In this document: positions 43,325 to 52,834 of the stretch, in pieces
Numbering within the stretch: the first letter of the stretch is position 1
How the letters are laid out: each line of letters begins with the position of its first letter
From: Flavobacterium sp. LC2016-13
Lineage (GTDB): Bacteria > Bacteroidota > Bacteroidia > Flavobacteriales > Flavobacteriaceae
Direction: 5' to 3'
DNA: 64,000 nt
Assembly (NCBI RefSeq): GCF_009707955.1
Contig: NZ_WMDQ01000001.1
Coordinates: 558,001 to 622,000, forward strand
Translations under genes and position numbers: made by a program
The notes under the pieces: model-generated
Database searches by the model: none
Told to the model about the DNA's origin: nothing
Seen by the model: the letters and a program-made list of their open reading frames with translations, nothing else

Positions 43325-44221
43325 ATGTCGATAGAAGTAAACAACATATCAAAAAGTTACGGATCTCAAAAAGCTTTGAACTCAATTTCATTCTCTATTC
43401 AGAAAGGAGAAATCGTAGGATTTCTTGGACCTAACGGAGCCGGAAAATCTACGTTAATGAAAATTTTGACCACTTATTTATTGGCCGATGATGGCTCAGC
43501 CCTTGTAAATGGTCACGATGTCATGACAAATGCAAAGGCAGTTCAGCGTTCTATTGGTTATTTACCAGAACATAATCCGTTATATTTGGATTTGTATGTT
43601 CGTGAGTATTTGGCTTTTAATGCCGATGTTTATCAAGTTGACAAATCAAGAATTGAAGAAGTTATTCAACTGACAGGACTGACACCGGAAAGCCATAAAA
43701 AAATAAGCCAATTATCTAAAGGGTATCGTCAGCGTGTAGGTCTTGCCAACGCTCTATTACATAATCCGGATGTTTTAATTTTAGATGAGCCAACTACAGG
43801 TCTGGATCCGAATCAGTTAATGGAAATTAGAAATGTTATTAAAAATGTTGGGAAAGACAAAACCGTATTTTTATCAACTCACATTATGCAGGAAGTGGAA
43901 GCAATTTGTGATCGTGTCATTATTATTGACAAAGGACAAATTGTGGCTGACAAAAAATTAGACAATTTAGTTGCTGCCGGTTCTGAACAAATTATCGAAG
44001 TAGAATTTGATTATCAGATTGAAGAACAACTTTTGGCTAAACTTGAAAATATCGCTTCATACAAAAACACTCATGATATGACTTGGGAATTAACTTTTGT
44101 TACCGAAAAAGATATGCGTCCGTCTATTTTTGATTTTGCTACTGAAAACGGATTAAAAACATTGCAATTAAATCAGAAAAATAAAAACCTGGAAGCTGTT
44201 TTTAGAGAAATTACTAAATAA
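43325..44221 (+). CDS. gldA: Gliding motility ABC transporter ATP-binding protein GldA
   Basis: This 298-residue ABC ATPase has Walker A GPNGAGKST (residues 35-43), signature LSKGYRQRVG near 135 and Walker B VLILDEPT near 155. The sequence from the start (MSIEVNNISKSYGSQKALNS) and the C-terminal extension fit GldA, which with GldF and GldG forms an ABC transporter needed for gliding in some flavobacteria. gldF and gldG are not in this window. The gene stands alone with its own promoter and terminator. Without the partners the name is likely rather than certain. Confidence 0.85.
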   Translation: MSIEVNNISKSYGSQKALNSISFSIQKGEIVGFLGPNGAGKSTLMKILTTYLLADDGSALVNGHDVMTNAKAVQRSIGYLPEHNPLYLDLYVREYLAFNADVYQVDKSRIEEVIQLTGLTPESHKKISQLSKGYRQRVGLANALLHNPDVLILDEPTTGLDPNQLMEIRNVIKNVGKDKTVFLSTHIMQEVEAICDRVIIIDKGQIVADKKLDNLVAAGSEQIIEVEFDYQIEEQLLAKLENIASYKNTHDMTWELTFVTEKDMRPSIFDFATENGLKTLQLNQKNKNLEAVFREITK

Positions 44222-44250
44222 GGTTTCGGTCTCAATTTTTACAAATATTA

Positions 44251-44283
44251 AAAAAATCGCTCTGTAATGGAGCGATTTTTTTA
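44251..44283 (+). terminator. Terminator of gldA
   Basis: AAAAAATCGCTC / GAGCGATTTTTT, perfect 12-bp arms with a 7-nt loop, 30 bases after the gldA stop. A-runs also allow use from the other strand. Confidence 0.88.
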
Positions 44284-44673
44284 TGCCTATAAGTTAAGTT
44301 TAAACTTTCTTTTGAATTATTACTTCCTAAAAGAGTTCAACTTTTCTTACTTCTCTAAATTTTCAAAAATTATCATGCTTTTAAAGCAACTAATTCTCAA
44401 TACTTTACATTTTATCGAATTAAATTGTATTTATTTTTATTTAGACTTAATATGAATAGTGTTGTATTTGAAAAATGAAATTATACTCTTCTGTTATTGT
44501 ACAATAGCTATTAGTAAAATATACGATCTCGATAATCGTATTGTTACTATAATCTATATGTACTGAATATAAGCCTTTTGTATATTTATAATCCTTGTTT
44601 TTTTGTTTTTTTTTGTGTTAGTAAAGAGTCTGTTTGTAGTCAACAGACTCTTTTGTTTTATACCTTTCGTTGT
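44284..44673. other. 390-base stretch without a credible gene
   Basis: The stretch is very A/T rich. It contains a 7-bp hairpin ATACGAT / ATCGTAT at 44521-44541 and a strong hairpin near its right end. A 62-codon frame starting within the gldA terminator is low-complexity and not believable. A small RNA ending at the terminator-like hairpin is possible but unproven. Confidence 0.5.
44623..44660 (+). terminator. Terminator-like hairpin oriented on the plus strand
   Basis: AAAGAGTCTGTT / AACAGACTCTTT, perfect 12-bp arms with a 7-nt loop, followed by TTTTGTTTTAT on the plus strand. The left flank has no A-run, so it does not fit as the terminator of the minus-strand decarboxylase gene that ends at 44674. 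Confidence 0.6.
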
Positions 44674-46083
44674 TTATAAATCTAGATCTGCTGCAACAAC
44701 TTTCATTTCCTCAATTACGATTTTAATATCATTTTCAGTTGTACGCCAATTTACAAAAGAAGCTCTGATTCCTTTACGGTTTTGATAAACCGTTGGCGTC
44801 ATAAAAACTGTTCCGGAATCATTTAAAGTAGTCAAAAATTGAGCTACTTTTTCCTGATTATGATCTCCTTTTAAAGTGAAACAAACATTATTTAAACGAA
44901 TTGGAGCCAGAAGTTCAAAACTACCATTTTCTATAAGTTCGTTTGCAAAATGCAAAGCCAATGAAACACTATTCTCTACAATATCTTTAAATCCTTCTTT
45001 TCCATAAGCCAATAAAGAAAACCAAACAGGCAAAGCTCGTAATCGTCTTGAATTTTCTGGAAGCACATTTAAGTAATTGAAATTTTCTAACGGATTCCCT
45101 AAATAAGGCGCATTTGAATTCTGAAACGTTTCTACTTGCAAAGTTGTGTGCTCTTTTTTAATTAAATAAAAAGCACTTTCATAAGGCACATTCAGCCATT
45201 TATGGCAATCGATTGTGATGCTGTCTGCTCCTTCCCAGCCTTTTACAAAATGTTTATATTTGTCTGAAACAGCTGCAAATCCTCCAAAAGCAGCATCAAT
45301 ATGCCACCAGAAACTATATTTCTCTTTTAGTTTTGAAATTGCTTCAAAATCATCAAAATCTGCTGTATTTACAGTTCCTGCGCTTGAAATCAATATAAAA
45401 GGTTTTCCATTTAAATTTTTAATATTCTCTTCTAAATCATCAATATCAATTGCCTCTCTATTTCCCTCAATTGTTTTAACCGATGTATAATTTTGACTTC
45501 CAATTCCTAACATCGCTAATGTTTTAACTGATGAAGAATGTGGCGTTGCCGTTAGTATATTAATCTTTTCTGAAATTCCGTTTTTAGCAAAATCTTTCCC
45601 AAACTGATTTCCAAACCATTGTCTGGCAACTCCCAAACAAGTAAAATTTGACATAGTTGCGCCAGTTACAAATCCACCTAAAAATGATGTTGGCAAATCT
45701 AATAATTGCAGTAATAAATGAATTGTTTCAAATTCTATTAATGCCGAAACTCCACCTTGCGCTTTTATTGCCTGCGTATTTTGATCGTAAACAGAAGCCA
45801 GCCAATCGCCCACAATGGATGCCGGAGTTGAACCTCCGGTAACAAATCCCCAATATCTTGGTCCTGGCGAAGAAACTAATAATGGCGCTAATCGCTCATT
45901 AAATTCTTTTAAGGCTTCTAATGAACCTAAACCCAGTTCGTTTAAATCACGCGTTGGGTCAATTGTATTTTTATTTGAAGTTGGAATATTTTCTAAATTA
46001 TTCAAAAAACCAATTCCTTGCTGTTTTGTTTTTTCTAAGATATTTTCGAAGTCGTTTAAATCTTCCTGAAGTATTGAATTCAT
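44674..46083 (-). CDS. PLP-dependent group II decarboxylase
   Basis: The 469-residue enzyme belongs to the glutamate/aromatic-amino-acid decarboxylase family. The cofactor lysine is in DCHKWLNVPYESA near residue 294. The preceding WHIDAAFGGFA holds the aspartate and alanine that contact the PLP ring. The substrate (glutamate, aspartate, diaminobutyrate or an aromatic amino acid) cannot be read from the motifs. It lies 40 nt downstream of a dicarboxylate/amino-acid symporter gene on the same strand, so a task of taking up and decarboxylating an acidic amino acid is plausible. That link is inferred. Confidence 0.85.
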   Translation of the reverse strand: MNSILQEDLNDFENILEKTKQQGIGFLNNLENIPTSNKNTIDPTRDLNELGLGSLEALKEFNERLAPLLVSSPGPRYWGFVTGGSTPASIVGDWLASVYDQNTQAIKAQGGVSALIEFETIHLLLQLLDLPTSFLGGFVTGATMSNFTCLGVARQWFGNQFGKDFAKNGISEKINILTATPHSSSVKTLAMLGIGSQNYTSVKTIEGNREAIDIDDLEENIKNLNGKPFILISSAGTVNTADFDDFEAISKLKEKYSFWWHIDAAFGGFAAVSDKYKHFVKGWEGADSITIDCHKWLNVPYESAFYLIKKEHTTLQVETFQNSNAPYLGNPLENFNYLNVLPENSRRLRALPVWFSLLAYGKEGFKDIVENSVSLALHFANELIENGSFELLAPIRLNNVCFTLKGDHNQEKVAQFLTTLNDSGTVFMTPTVYQNRKGIRASFVNWRTTENDIKIVIEEMKVVAADLDL

Positions 46084-46123
46084 AATATATTTAATTTGTT
46101 TTCACACGGATTTTATTTTTGTT

Positions 46124-47347
46124 TTACCATTTCGTTTTTTCAGAAAACCGGGCAACCATCATAGAAGATATTACGTCACCATTTGCATTTAATAAAGTAG
46201 CAATTGGATCGACTAAAGTTCCTAAAATCATGGCTACGGGCAAAGCTTGTTCCATCGGTAAACCGTAAACGGTAATGGCCAGAATCTCTCCTATATATCC
46301 TCCATTCGGAATTCCGCCTTCTACAATTGATACGATTACAGTAATTCCTAACGCTAAAAGTATGGTTAATGGATCTGTGAAATCTTTTCCGAACATGGCA
46401 AATAAAACTGTGATCTTTAATATGGATGACATACTCGAACCATCTTTATGTAATGGTCCGCCTAACGGAATAACCAAATTTCTAACGTGTTTGGGAATTC
46501 CCATTTTTTCAGCCGCATCAAGATTTGCCGGAATAGTTGCAATACTACTGCAGGTTCCTACTGCCGTTAATGAAGGCGTAATATTATTGCTCCAAAACAC
46601 TACAAAAGCACGTTTCCCTCCTGATATAAGTGCGTATAAACTATAAAAGACAAAGAAATAAAAAACACAAGCGCCATAATAAACGCCCAATGGTTTAGCG
46701 TAAGCTCCAAATAATTGCGGGCCGAAAACGCCAACCTGATAGGCAAAATAAGCTCCTAATCCTACGGGCGCTAATTTCATTATTATGCCTAAAAGCTGTT
46801 TCATAACTTCGTTACCAGAATCTAAAAAACTTCTGAAACCACTTCCTTTTTCTCCAGATTGTAATGTTGCAAATCCTACTAAAAAAGAGAATATAATAAG
46901 TGCCAGCATACTTTTTCGGGATAATAATTCGAAGAAATCATTTGCTGTAACCAATTTTGCGATTTGATCTCCAATACTTCCTGATTCGATTGTTTCTAAT
47001 GGAATTTTAGAAACAATAATACTTTGATGAATTGGAAAAATATAAACTGCTGTAATCATTACGATTGCTGATATTAATACTGTTCCTAAAAAAACAGCCA
47101 GCATAATGATAAAAAGTTTTCCAAGTTTTTCTGTTTGTTCTAAATTGGCAACAGACGAACCAATGGTGAAAAAAATCAATGGAATAATTGCTGTAAAAAG
47201 TAAGTTCAGAAATATATCTCCTAGTGGTTTTATAACCTCAACATCTTTTCCGAATACTAATCCGAGAATACTTCCAAGAATGATTCCACCAAGAAGTAAA
47301 AGAATACTGCCGTAACTTTTGAGAAAATTGATTTTTTTAACTTCCAT
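46124..47347 (-). CDS. Dicarboxylate/amino acid:cation symporter (DAACS family)
   Basis: 407 residues from the ATG at 47347 (MEVKKINFLKSYGS). A TTG at 47398 would add an unlikely leader. About eight membrane segments and two re-entrant hairpins are present. The family marks are visible: SLTAVGTCSSIATIPANLDAAEKMGIP, then VIPLGGPLHKDGSSM and SIVEGGIPNGGYIGE, corresponding to the substrate- and Na+-binding regions of GltP/GltT. It imports glutamate, aspartate or C4-dicarboxylates with Na+ or H+. It is the upstream partner of a PLP decarboxylase. Confidence 0.9.
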   Translation of the reverse strand: MEVKKINFLKSYGSILLLLGGIILGSILGLVFGKDVEVIKPLGDIFLNLLFTAIIPLIFFTIGSSVANLEQTEKLGKLFIIMLAVFLGTVLISAIVMITAVYIFPIHQSIIVSKIPLETIESGSIGDQIAKLVTANDFFELLSRKSMLALIIFSFLVGFATLQSGEKGSGFRSFLDSGNEVMKQLLGIIMKLAPVGLGAYFAYQVGVFGPQLFGAYAKPLGVYYGACVFYFFVFYSLYALISGGKRAFVVFWSNNITPSLTAVGTCSSIATIPANLDAAEKMGIPKHVRNLVIPLGGPLHKDGSSMSSILKITVLFAMFGKDFTDPLTILLALGITVIVSIVEGGIPNGGYIGEILAITVYGLPMEQALPVAMILGTLVDPIATLLNANGDVISSMMVARFSEKTKW

Positions 47348-47447
47348 AATTAAATAGATTAGATAGGATTTAGAATTAAAACTTGAAATAAAAATCAATT
47401 AAATTACTCAAAAAAAGAGTACTAAAATTTTTGCCGCTGTTTTTTTG

Positions 47448-48101
47448 TTATTTTCCGAGAACTAAAGTAGTAAAAGCCCTGTCAACCAATTCTCCGGTTT
47501 TACTTTTTACTTTCTCTGTTGAAGTTTCTTTACGAACTATTTTAAAAGCTGTTTTTCGAACTAATTCTTCTGCTTTTTCAGTACTGTAAAGTTCAAATTC
47601 ATATTGCGTAAACGGAAGTTGTTTCATGAAACTTTCTTCGGCAAATGTTAAACTAAAAGTTCCATTTGATTTCAAAACGCGGTATATTTCAAAGAGAAAT
47701 TTTTGAGGTTCCTTCCAAAAATAAAGGGTATTTACAGTAAATATTTTATCGAAAAAAGCATCTTGAAACGGAATTATATTTCCATCATAAAGTGAAAAGA
47801 AGGCTTGTTTTTGGGAGACAAAATTTCTGTTGATTTGTCGCGCTTCCTGAAACATTAACTCAGACATTTCGAGTCCGTAATATTTTAGATTTTTGGCTTG
47901 TTCGAATAGAAATTCTAAATGTCCTGCGTTTCCGTGACCTAATTCCAGAATAATATTTTCGTCAGCAATATTTAGATTTAAGATAGAATGACGTGTCATA
48001 TTGATGTTTGTTTCATGCATCATATTTGCCATTTCTATTCCTTTTTCTCCCGTTGGATGTTTTAGCTGAGAAGCTATAGCTTGTAATTCTTCTTTTTTCA
48101 T
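47448..48101 (-). CDS. Class I SAM-dependent methyltransferase
   Basis: This 217-residue protein has a Rossmann-type SAM domain. Motif I, ILELGHGNAGHLEFL, is near residue 50, an acidic motif II follows (YYGLEMS), and FDKIFTVNTLYFWKEPQKFLFEIYRVLKSNGTF covers motifs III-IV. The substrate is unknown; it belongs to the UbiE-like group. The gene is downstream of metF on the same strand, separated by 143 nt that include a repeat fragment, so it may be read with the met operon. No firm role. Confidence 0.82.
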   Translation of the reverse strand: MKKEELQAIASQLKHPTGEKGIEMANMMHETNINMTRHSILNLNIADENIILELGHGNAGHLEFLFEQAKNLKYYGLEMSELMFQEARQINRNFVSQKQAFFSLYDGNIIPFQDAFFDKIFTVNTLYFWKEPQKFLFEIYRVLKSNGTFSLTFAEESFMKQLPFTQYEFELYSTEKAEELVRKTAFKIVRKETSTEKVKSKTGELVDRAFTTLVLGK

Positions 48102-48221
48102 AATGAGTAAAATTAAATTTCAAATTAATCCCGAAACTTCGGGACCAAATTTCAAGCTTGCTATATCTTTGTAAAAGTTTTAAACTTTGACAAAGATTAA
48201 ACTCTTTATTTCCCACATTCC

Positions 48222-48246
48222 TGTCATTTCGACGAAGGAGAAATCT
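48222..48246. repeat. Single arm of the 90-nt palindromic family at the metF stop
   Basis: TGTCATTTCGACGAAGGAG and the following AAATC match the arm of the elements at 7431 and 8932. The right end touches the metF stop codon (TAG, minus strand 48247-48245), so the element may have supplied the stop. Confidence 0.7.
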
Positions 48247-49201
48247 AAAAAAGATGACTCGCTATCTGGCGAATATTCTCCGATTTTCCCATTGAATAAT
48301 AATGCAAAACTGGAACTCCGGCAGCTTTTAATTCTAACGATTGTTGAATTGCCCACTCGATTCCGACTTGTTTTATCTCTACATTGTTCTTGCATTTATC
48401 AACTGCATTAATCAAATCTTCAGGCAAATCGATACGGAAAATTTGAGGTAAAACCTGCAAATGTCTCTGAACCGCAATGGGTTTAATTCCCGGAATAATA
48501 GGAATCGTGATTCCCATTTCTCTTGCTTTTTCTACAAAATTAAAATATTTTGCATTGTCAAAAAACATTTGTGTTACAACATAATCAGCTCCGGCATCAA
48601 CTTTTTCTTTCAGTCTTTTTAAGTCAGATTGTAACGATGGAGATTCTAAATGTTTTTCCGGATAACCCGCAACTCCAATACAAAAATTGGCTCTGTTATC
48701 CGCATCCATAACTTCGTGAAGATATTTGCCTTGGTTTAGTAAACTAATTTGTTTTACCAAATCAATTGCATAATCATTACCTCCGGCTTTTGGCATAAAA
48801 TATTGTTCGTCTTTCATCGCATCACCACGCAAAGCCATCACATTGTCAATTCCTAAGTAGTTACAATCTACCAAAAGATATTCGGTTTCTTCTTTTGTAA
48901 ATCCTCCGCAAAGTACATGAGGAACGGTATCTACATTGTATTTATGTTTTATAGAAGCGCAAATTCCAAGCGTTCCCGGACGCATACGAGTTAGCTTTTT
49001 GTCTAAAAGTCCGTTGCCTTTATCAATATAAATATACTCCTCGCGAGAAGTTGTTACATCAATAAACGGTGGCTTAAACTCCATCAACGGATCAATATTA
49101 TCGTATAATTCCTGAATGCTTTTCCCCTTTTGAGGCGGAATAATTTCAAATGAGAATAATGTGTTTCCTTTGGCGTTTTCTATATGTTCTGTTACTTTCA
49201 T
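48245..49201 (-). CDS. metF: 5,10-methylenetetrahydrofolate reductase
   Basis: This 318-residue FAD-containing TIM-barrel enzyme makes 5-methyl-THF, the methyl donor for both methionine synthases. Conserved segments include FSFEIIPPQKG at the start, the glutamate in DVTTSREEYIYI, the FAD-binding stretch NVMALRGDAMKDE, and ADYVVTQMFFDNAKYF near residue 190. It is the last gene of the met operon, 81 nt after the metH C-terminal half. A 7-nt-phased repeat lies directly before the start. Confidence 0.95.
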   Translation of the reverse strand: MKVTEHIENAKGNTLFSFEIIPPQKGKSIQELYDNIDPLMEFKPPFIDVTTSREEYIYIDKGNGLLDKKLTRMRPGTLGICASIKHKYNVDTVPHVLCGGFTKEETEYLLVDCNYLGIDNVMALRGDAMKDEQYFMPKAGGNDYAIDLVKQISLLNQGKYLHEVMDADNRANFCIGVAGYPEKHLESPSLQSDLKRLKEKVDAGADYVVTQMFFDNAKYFNFVEKAREMGITIPIIPGIKPIAVQRHLQVLPQIFRIDLPEDLINAVDKCKNNVEIKQVGIEWAIQQSLELKAAGVPVLHYYSMGKSENIRQIASHLF

Positions 49202-49208
49202 TTTAAGT

Positions 49209-49278
49209 CTTAAAGTTTGAATGTCGAAAGTCGAAAGTCATGCCCTTTGAGACTTTATGACTTTTGACTTTATGACTA
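49209..49278. repeat. Phased 7-nt repeats between metH and metF
   Basis: The first half has 7-mers CTTAAAG, TTTGAAT, GTCGAAA, GTCGAAA, GTCATGC. The second half has alternating GACTTTA and TGACTTT words. The two halves are partly complementary (GTCGAAAGTCAT against ATGACTTTTGACT), so they could form a hairpin upstream of metF. Confidence 0.6.
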
Positions 49279-49282
49279 TGTT

Positions 49283-51958
49283 TTAATCTGCTATATTAGG
49301 GTTTAACCATTTCATTGCGTAATCTGTTGGTACATTGCGTCGTTTGGCATAATCTACCACCTGATCTTCTTTTATTTTTCCAAGTCCGAAGTATTTGCTT
49401 TTCGGATTTCCGAAATAATATCCAGAAACCGATGAAGCCGGCCACATTGCCATACTTTCCGTTAAGGTTACTCCAATTTCTTCGGCTACATTTAAGAGTT
49501 TCCAAATTGTTGGTTTCTCTAAGTGATCCGGACAAGCAGGATATCCTGGCGCAGGACGAATTCCTTTATAATTTTCTTCAATTAAATCTTCTGTCGAAAG
49601 CGATTCTTCCGCATCATAACCCCAGAAATCCTGACGTACTTTCTCGTGAAGATATTCGGCGAAAGCTTCAGCAAAACGATCGGCTAATGCTTTTACCATA
49701 ATCGAATTATAATCGTCCAAATCTTTTTCGAATTCAGCTGCCCATTCATCAACACCAAAACCGGTTGTTACACAAAAGGCTCCTATATAATCTGTAATTC
49801 CGCTGTCTTTTGGCAAAATAAAATCAGACAAAGCTATGTTTGGTGCTCCTTTTGTTTTTTGTGATTGTTGACGAAGCGTTAAGAATTTCTCTAAAACTTT
49901 TCCGTTTTCATCACGCAATTCAATATCATCATCATCAACCTGATTCGCAGGGAAAATACCGTAAATTCCTTTTGCAGATAATTTTTTCTCTGCCAAAATT
50001 ACTTTCAACATTTCCTGTGCATCTGCAAAAACTGAAGTTGCTTCTTTACCCACAACTTCATCGGTTAAAATTGCCGGATATTTTCCGAACAATTCCCAAG
50101 TTCTAAAAAACGGCGTCCAGTCGATGTACGGAACCAAAACATCAAGATCAACTTCTACGATTTGTTTGCCAATTACTTTTGGTTTGGTTGGTGTATATTC
50201 GTCCCAATCTAATTGTAATTTATTTTTACGCGCTTGCTCAATCGTCAGGAAGTTTTTATCTCTCGAACGGTTTAAAAACGTTTCTCTAAACGCATCGTAT
50301 TCTGCACGAATATCGCTTGCATATATTTTTCGGTTATGATCTAATAGGTTTCCTGCAACGGTAACGGCTCTCGAAGCATCATTTACGTGAATTACAGTTT
50401 CTCTATATTGCGGAGCGATTTTCACGGCTGTATGCGCGCGCGAAGTTGTTGCTCCACCAATCATAATCGGGATTTTAATTCCTTGTTTGTCTAATTCTTT
50501 TGCCAGATACACCATTTCGTCAAGTGAAGGCGTAATCAATCCGCTTAAACCAATAATGTCTACATTATGTTCAATCGCAGCAGCAATAATTTTTTCCGGA
50601 GGCACCATAACACCAAGATCCACAATCTCATAATTGTTACACGCCAAAACCACCGAAACGATATTTTTACCAATATCATGAACGTCGCCTTTTACAGTCG
50701 CCATCAAAATTTTTCCGTTTCCTTGTTTGTCTCCGGCTTGTTTGCTGGCTTCGATATAAGGCAATAAATAAGCCACGGCTTTTTTCATTACACGTGCTGA
50801 TTTTACTACCTGAGGCAGGAACATTTTTCCGCTTCCAAATAAATCTCCAACCACATTCATTCCAGTCATCAAATTGATTTCGATAACTTCAATGGGTTTT
50901 ACAGCAGCTAAACGTGCTTCTTCGACATCTTCTTCAATAAAAGCGTCAACTCCTTTTACCAATGAATGCGTAATACGTTCCTGAACCGTTCCTAAACGCC
51001 ATTCCTGAATCGCTTTTTCATCACTTTTTACTTCGCCTTTTACGTTTTCGGCAAAATCCAGAAGTCGTTCTGTCGCGTCGTCGCGTCTATCTAAAATTAC
51101 GTCTTCAACGTGTTCTAATAAATCTTTTGGAATATCATCATAAATCGAAAGCATTTCCGGATTTACGATTCCCATTGTCATTCCGTTCTTGATTGCGTGG
51201 TATAAAAATACCGAGTGCATTGCTTCACGAACGTGGTCATTTCCTCTAAAAGAGAACGAAACGTTACTTACTCCACCACTAATATGCGCGTGAGGCAAGT
51301 TATCACGAACCCATTTTGTACCTCTAAAAAAGTCCAAAGCATTCAAACGATGCTCTTCCATTCCGGTTGCAACTGGGAAAATATTTAAATCGAAAATAAT
51401 ATCCTGTGGAGGAAAACCAACTTTATTGACCAAAATATCATACGAACGTTGACAAATCTCCACTCTTCGGTCAAAATTATCGGCCTGACCAACTTCGTCA
51501 AAAGCCATAATAATAGCCGCAGCTCCATATCGTTTGATTAATTTAGCATGATGAATAAAGGCTTCTTCGCCTTCTTTCAACGAAATCGAGTTTACAACAC
51601 TTTTTCCTTGTACTACTTTAAGACCAGCTTCGATGATTTCCCATTTCGAACTGTCGATCATAATCGGCACTCTCGAAATATCCGGTTCTGATGCAATTAA
51701 ATTCAAAAATTTAGTCATCGCCTGAACACCATCAAGCATTCCTTCATCCATATTAATATCGATGATTTGTGCTCCGCCTTCTACTTGTTGTCTTGCAATA
51801 TCAAGTGCCTCGTCATATTTCTCTTCCTTGATTAAGCGAAGGAATTTTCTTGAACCCGTTACATTTGTACGTTCCCCAATGTTTACAAAAACACTGGTTG
51901 GTGTAATAATCAACGGTTCTAATCCTGCTAATACAAGGTCTCTTCTGTTTTCTGCCAT
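49283..51958 (-). CDS. metH: Methionine synthase MetH, C-terminal half (pterin, cobalamin and activation domains)
   Basis: 891 residues. It contains a pterin-binding TIM barrel (about 15-280, with [16 protein letters not shown]), a cobalamin cap domain (about 320-410), and a B12-binding domain with the axial-histidine motif [10 protein letters not shown] near residue 425 and [13 protein letters not shown]. The SAM-activation domain follows (about 620-891, with [12 protein letters not shown]). The homocysteine-binding domain of a full-length MetH is missing here and is encoded by the separate gene at 52835-53839. This split is common in Bacteroidetes. It belongs to the riboswitch-controlled met operon; a 149-residue membrane protein gene lies between the two halves. 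Confidence 0.95.
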   Translation of the reverse strand: MAENRRDLVLAGLEPLIITPTSVFVNIGERTNVTGSRKFLRLIKEEKYDEALDIARQQVEGGAQIIDINMDEGMLDGVQAMTKFLNLIASEPDISRVPIMIDSSKWEIIEAGLKVVQGKSVVNSISLKEGEEAFIHHAKLIKRYGAAAIIMAFDEVGQADNFDRRVEICQRSYDILVNKVGFPPQDIIFDLNIFPVATGMEEHRLNALDFFRGTKWVRDNLPHAHISGGVSNVSFSFRGNDHVREAMHSVFLYHAIKNGMTMGIVNPEMLSIYDDIPKDLLEHVEDVILDRRDDATERLLDFAENVKGEVKSDEKAIQEWRLGTVQERITHSLVKGVDAFIEEDVEEARLAAVKPIEVIEINLMTGMNVVGDLFGSGKMFLPQVVKSARVMKKAVAYLLPYIEASKQAGDKQGNGKILMATVKGDVHDIGKNIVSVVLACNNYEIVDLGVMVPPEKIIAAAIEHNVDIIGLSGLITPSLDEMVYLAKELDKQGIKIPIMIGGATTSRAHTAVKIAPQYRETVIHVNDASRAVTVAGNLLDHNRKIYASDIRAEYDAFRETFLNRSRDKNFLTIEQARKNKLQLDWDEYTPTKPKVIGKQIVEVDLDVLVPYIDWTPFFRTWELFGKYPAILTDEVVGKEATSVFADAQEMLKVILAEKKLSAKGIYGIFPANQVDDDDIELRDENGKVLEKFLTLRQQSQKTKGAPNIALSDFILPKDSGITDYIGAFCVTTGFGVDEWAAEFEKDLDDYNSIMVKALADRFAEAFAEYLHEKVRQDFWGYDAEESLSTEDLIEENYKGIRPAPGYPACPDHLEKPTIWKLLNVAEEIGVTLTESMAMWPASSVSGYYFGNPKSKYFGLGKIKEDQVVDYAKRRNVPTDYAMKWLNPNIAD

Positions 51959-51965
51959 TTTCTTT

Positions 51966-52005
51966 TTAAGTTACTAAGATTCTAAGATGCTTAGATTCTA
52001 AGTTT
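51966..52005. repeat. Phased 8-nt micro-array upstream of metH C-terminal half
   Basis: TTAAGTTA, CTAAGATT, CTAAGATG, CTTAGATT, CTAAGTTT: five 8-mers in exact phase, starting 8 bases upstream of the metH start on the minus strand. Confidence 0.75.
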
Positions 52006-52058
52006 TATTCTATATGTTTTAAGATTTTACTAACCTTTATTCTTCTTTAATCTTATTT

Positions 52059-52153
52059 TGGGCGTGTTTCGCCGCGGCGAACCGGGCTATCCGTTACAAG
52101 TCCTCGCACTTCCTTCGTCAGACTGTGGGCTAACCGCTTCTATCCCTCACGCA
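52059..52153. repeat. GC-rich dispersed repeat
   Basis: It starts GGGCGTGTTTCGCCGCGGCG and ends CCGCTTCTATCCCTCACGC. GC content is far above the surroundings. I recognise this as a flavobacterial intergenic repeat related to the CCGCT-type elements at 21612 and 54001. No coding potential. Confidence 0.6.
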
Positions 52154-52190
52154 AATTTGGTTTCAAAACAACTATATTCTTCACGATTTC

Positions 52191-52222
52191 AACCTGCAAG
52201 GTTTTAAAAACCTTGTAGGTTT
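52191..52222. repeat. Palindrome of the ACCTACAAGG family, copy 1
   Basis: AACCTGCAAGGTTTT pairs with AAAACCTTGTAGGTT apart from one C/T change. It ends directly at the stop codon of the 149-residue gene and might terminate or stabilise its message. Confidence 0.75.
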
Positions 52223-52672
52223 CTATTTCCATTTTGTCTTTTCTATATATTTACAAGTTACACCTGCATCATATACGTAATATTTTGTTTTAGTAAAACC
52301 CGCTTTCACTAATGAAATTGAATCAGGTTCTAATTCTTCTTCTAAAACTATATAGTTTTCCTCCGGGTTATTTATATTGTATTTAACTTTAAAAAACTTG
52401 TTTAAAATCTCACTGTCATATTCTTTAACATAGATTGTTGCTCTTATTTTTTTATCCAGATAAAAATAATATTGTAATGTATATCCGTGTTCATCATGAT
52501 CTTTTACTCTGGTCAACAATCCTATTTTTTCTCCTTTAAAAGATTTTAAATAATTACCCTGTTCTTTATCATTGTAATACATTGAATATATAAGTAAACC
52601 AACTAGCATAAAAAAGACGATTACTTTAATCTCGTTCGATTTATGAATTATTCTTACGTCTTCTTTTATCAT
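52223..52672 (-). CDS. Small membrane-anchored protein of unknown function
   Basis: I do not recognise this 149-residue protein. It has one membrane segment (about residues 17-35, IKVIVFFMLVGLLIYSMYY). A soluble domain of about 110 residues follows, rich in beta strands (YTLQYYFYLDKKIRATIYVKEY) and with a single cysteine near the C-terminus. It lies between the two halves of metH and is bounded by palindromic repeats on both sides, which suggests a late insertion into the operon rather than a functional part of it. Base composition is a little more A/T rich than in metH. Confidence 0.65.
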   Translation of the reverse strand: MIKEDVRIIHKSNEIKVIVFFMLVGLLIYSMYYNDKEQGNYLKSFKGEKIGLLTRVKDHDEHGYTLQYYFYLDKKIRATIYVKEYDSEILNKFFKVKYNINNPEENYIVLEEELEPDSISLVKAGFTKTKYYVYDAGVTCKYIEKTKWK

Positions 52673-52732
52673 TTTTCTTTTTCAATAGCTACAAAATATA
52701 TTGTTCCCGACTTTACATTTTATTCTCAGTTC

Positions 52733-52822
52733 AACCTGCAAGGTTTTCAAAACCTTGTAGGTTTGTCTTTTTATTAGCTTCCAAATTATATTATACCTAC
52801 AAGGTTTTGAAAACCTTGCAGG
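52733..52822. repeat. Palindromes of the ACCTACAAGG family, copies 2 and 3
   Basis: Copy 2 (52733-52764) is AACCTGCAAGGTTTT with its near complement. Copy 3 (52795-52822) is ACCTACAAGGTTTTG with its near complement. They lie in opposite orientation, 30 bases apart, between the metH N-terminal gene and the 149-residue gene. Confidence 0.8.
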
Positions 52823-52834
52823 ACAACGAAATAA

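Noticed and set aside
44267..44455. 62-codon frame after gldA
   Set aside because: It starts inside the gldA terminator stem and is nearly all Phe, Leu, Asn and Tyr from A/T-rich sequence.
44284..44673. tRNA gene in the gap after gldA
   Set aside because: No cloverleaf, no GTTC-type T-loop and no CCA-type end could be found; the hairpins are too A/T rich.
47348..47398. TTG start for the dicarboxylate symporter
   Set aside because: It adds 17 unconserved residues; the ATG at 47347 gives the usual family start.
49315..49701. 128-codon plus-strand frame opposite metH
   Set aside because: Composition is very rich in Leu, His and Arg and it lies fully inside a certain gene on the other strand.
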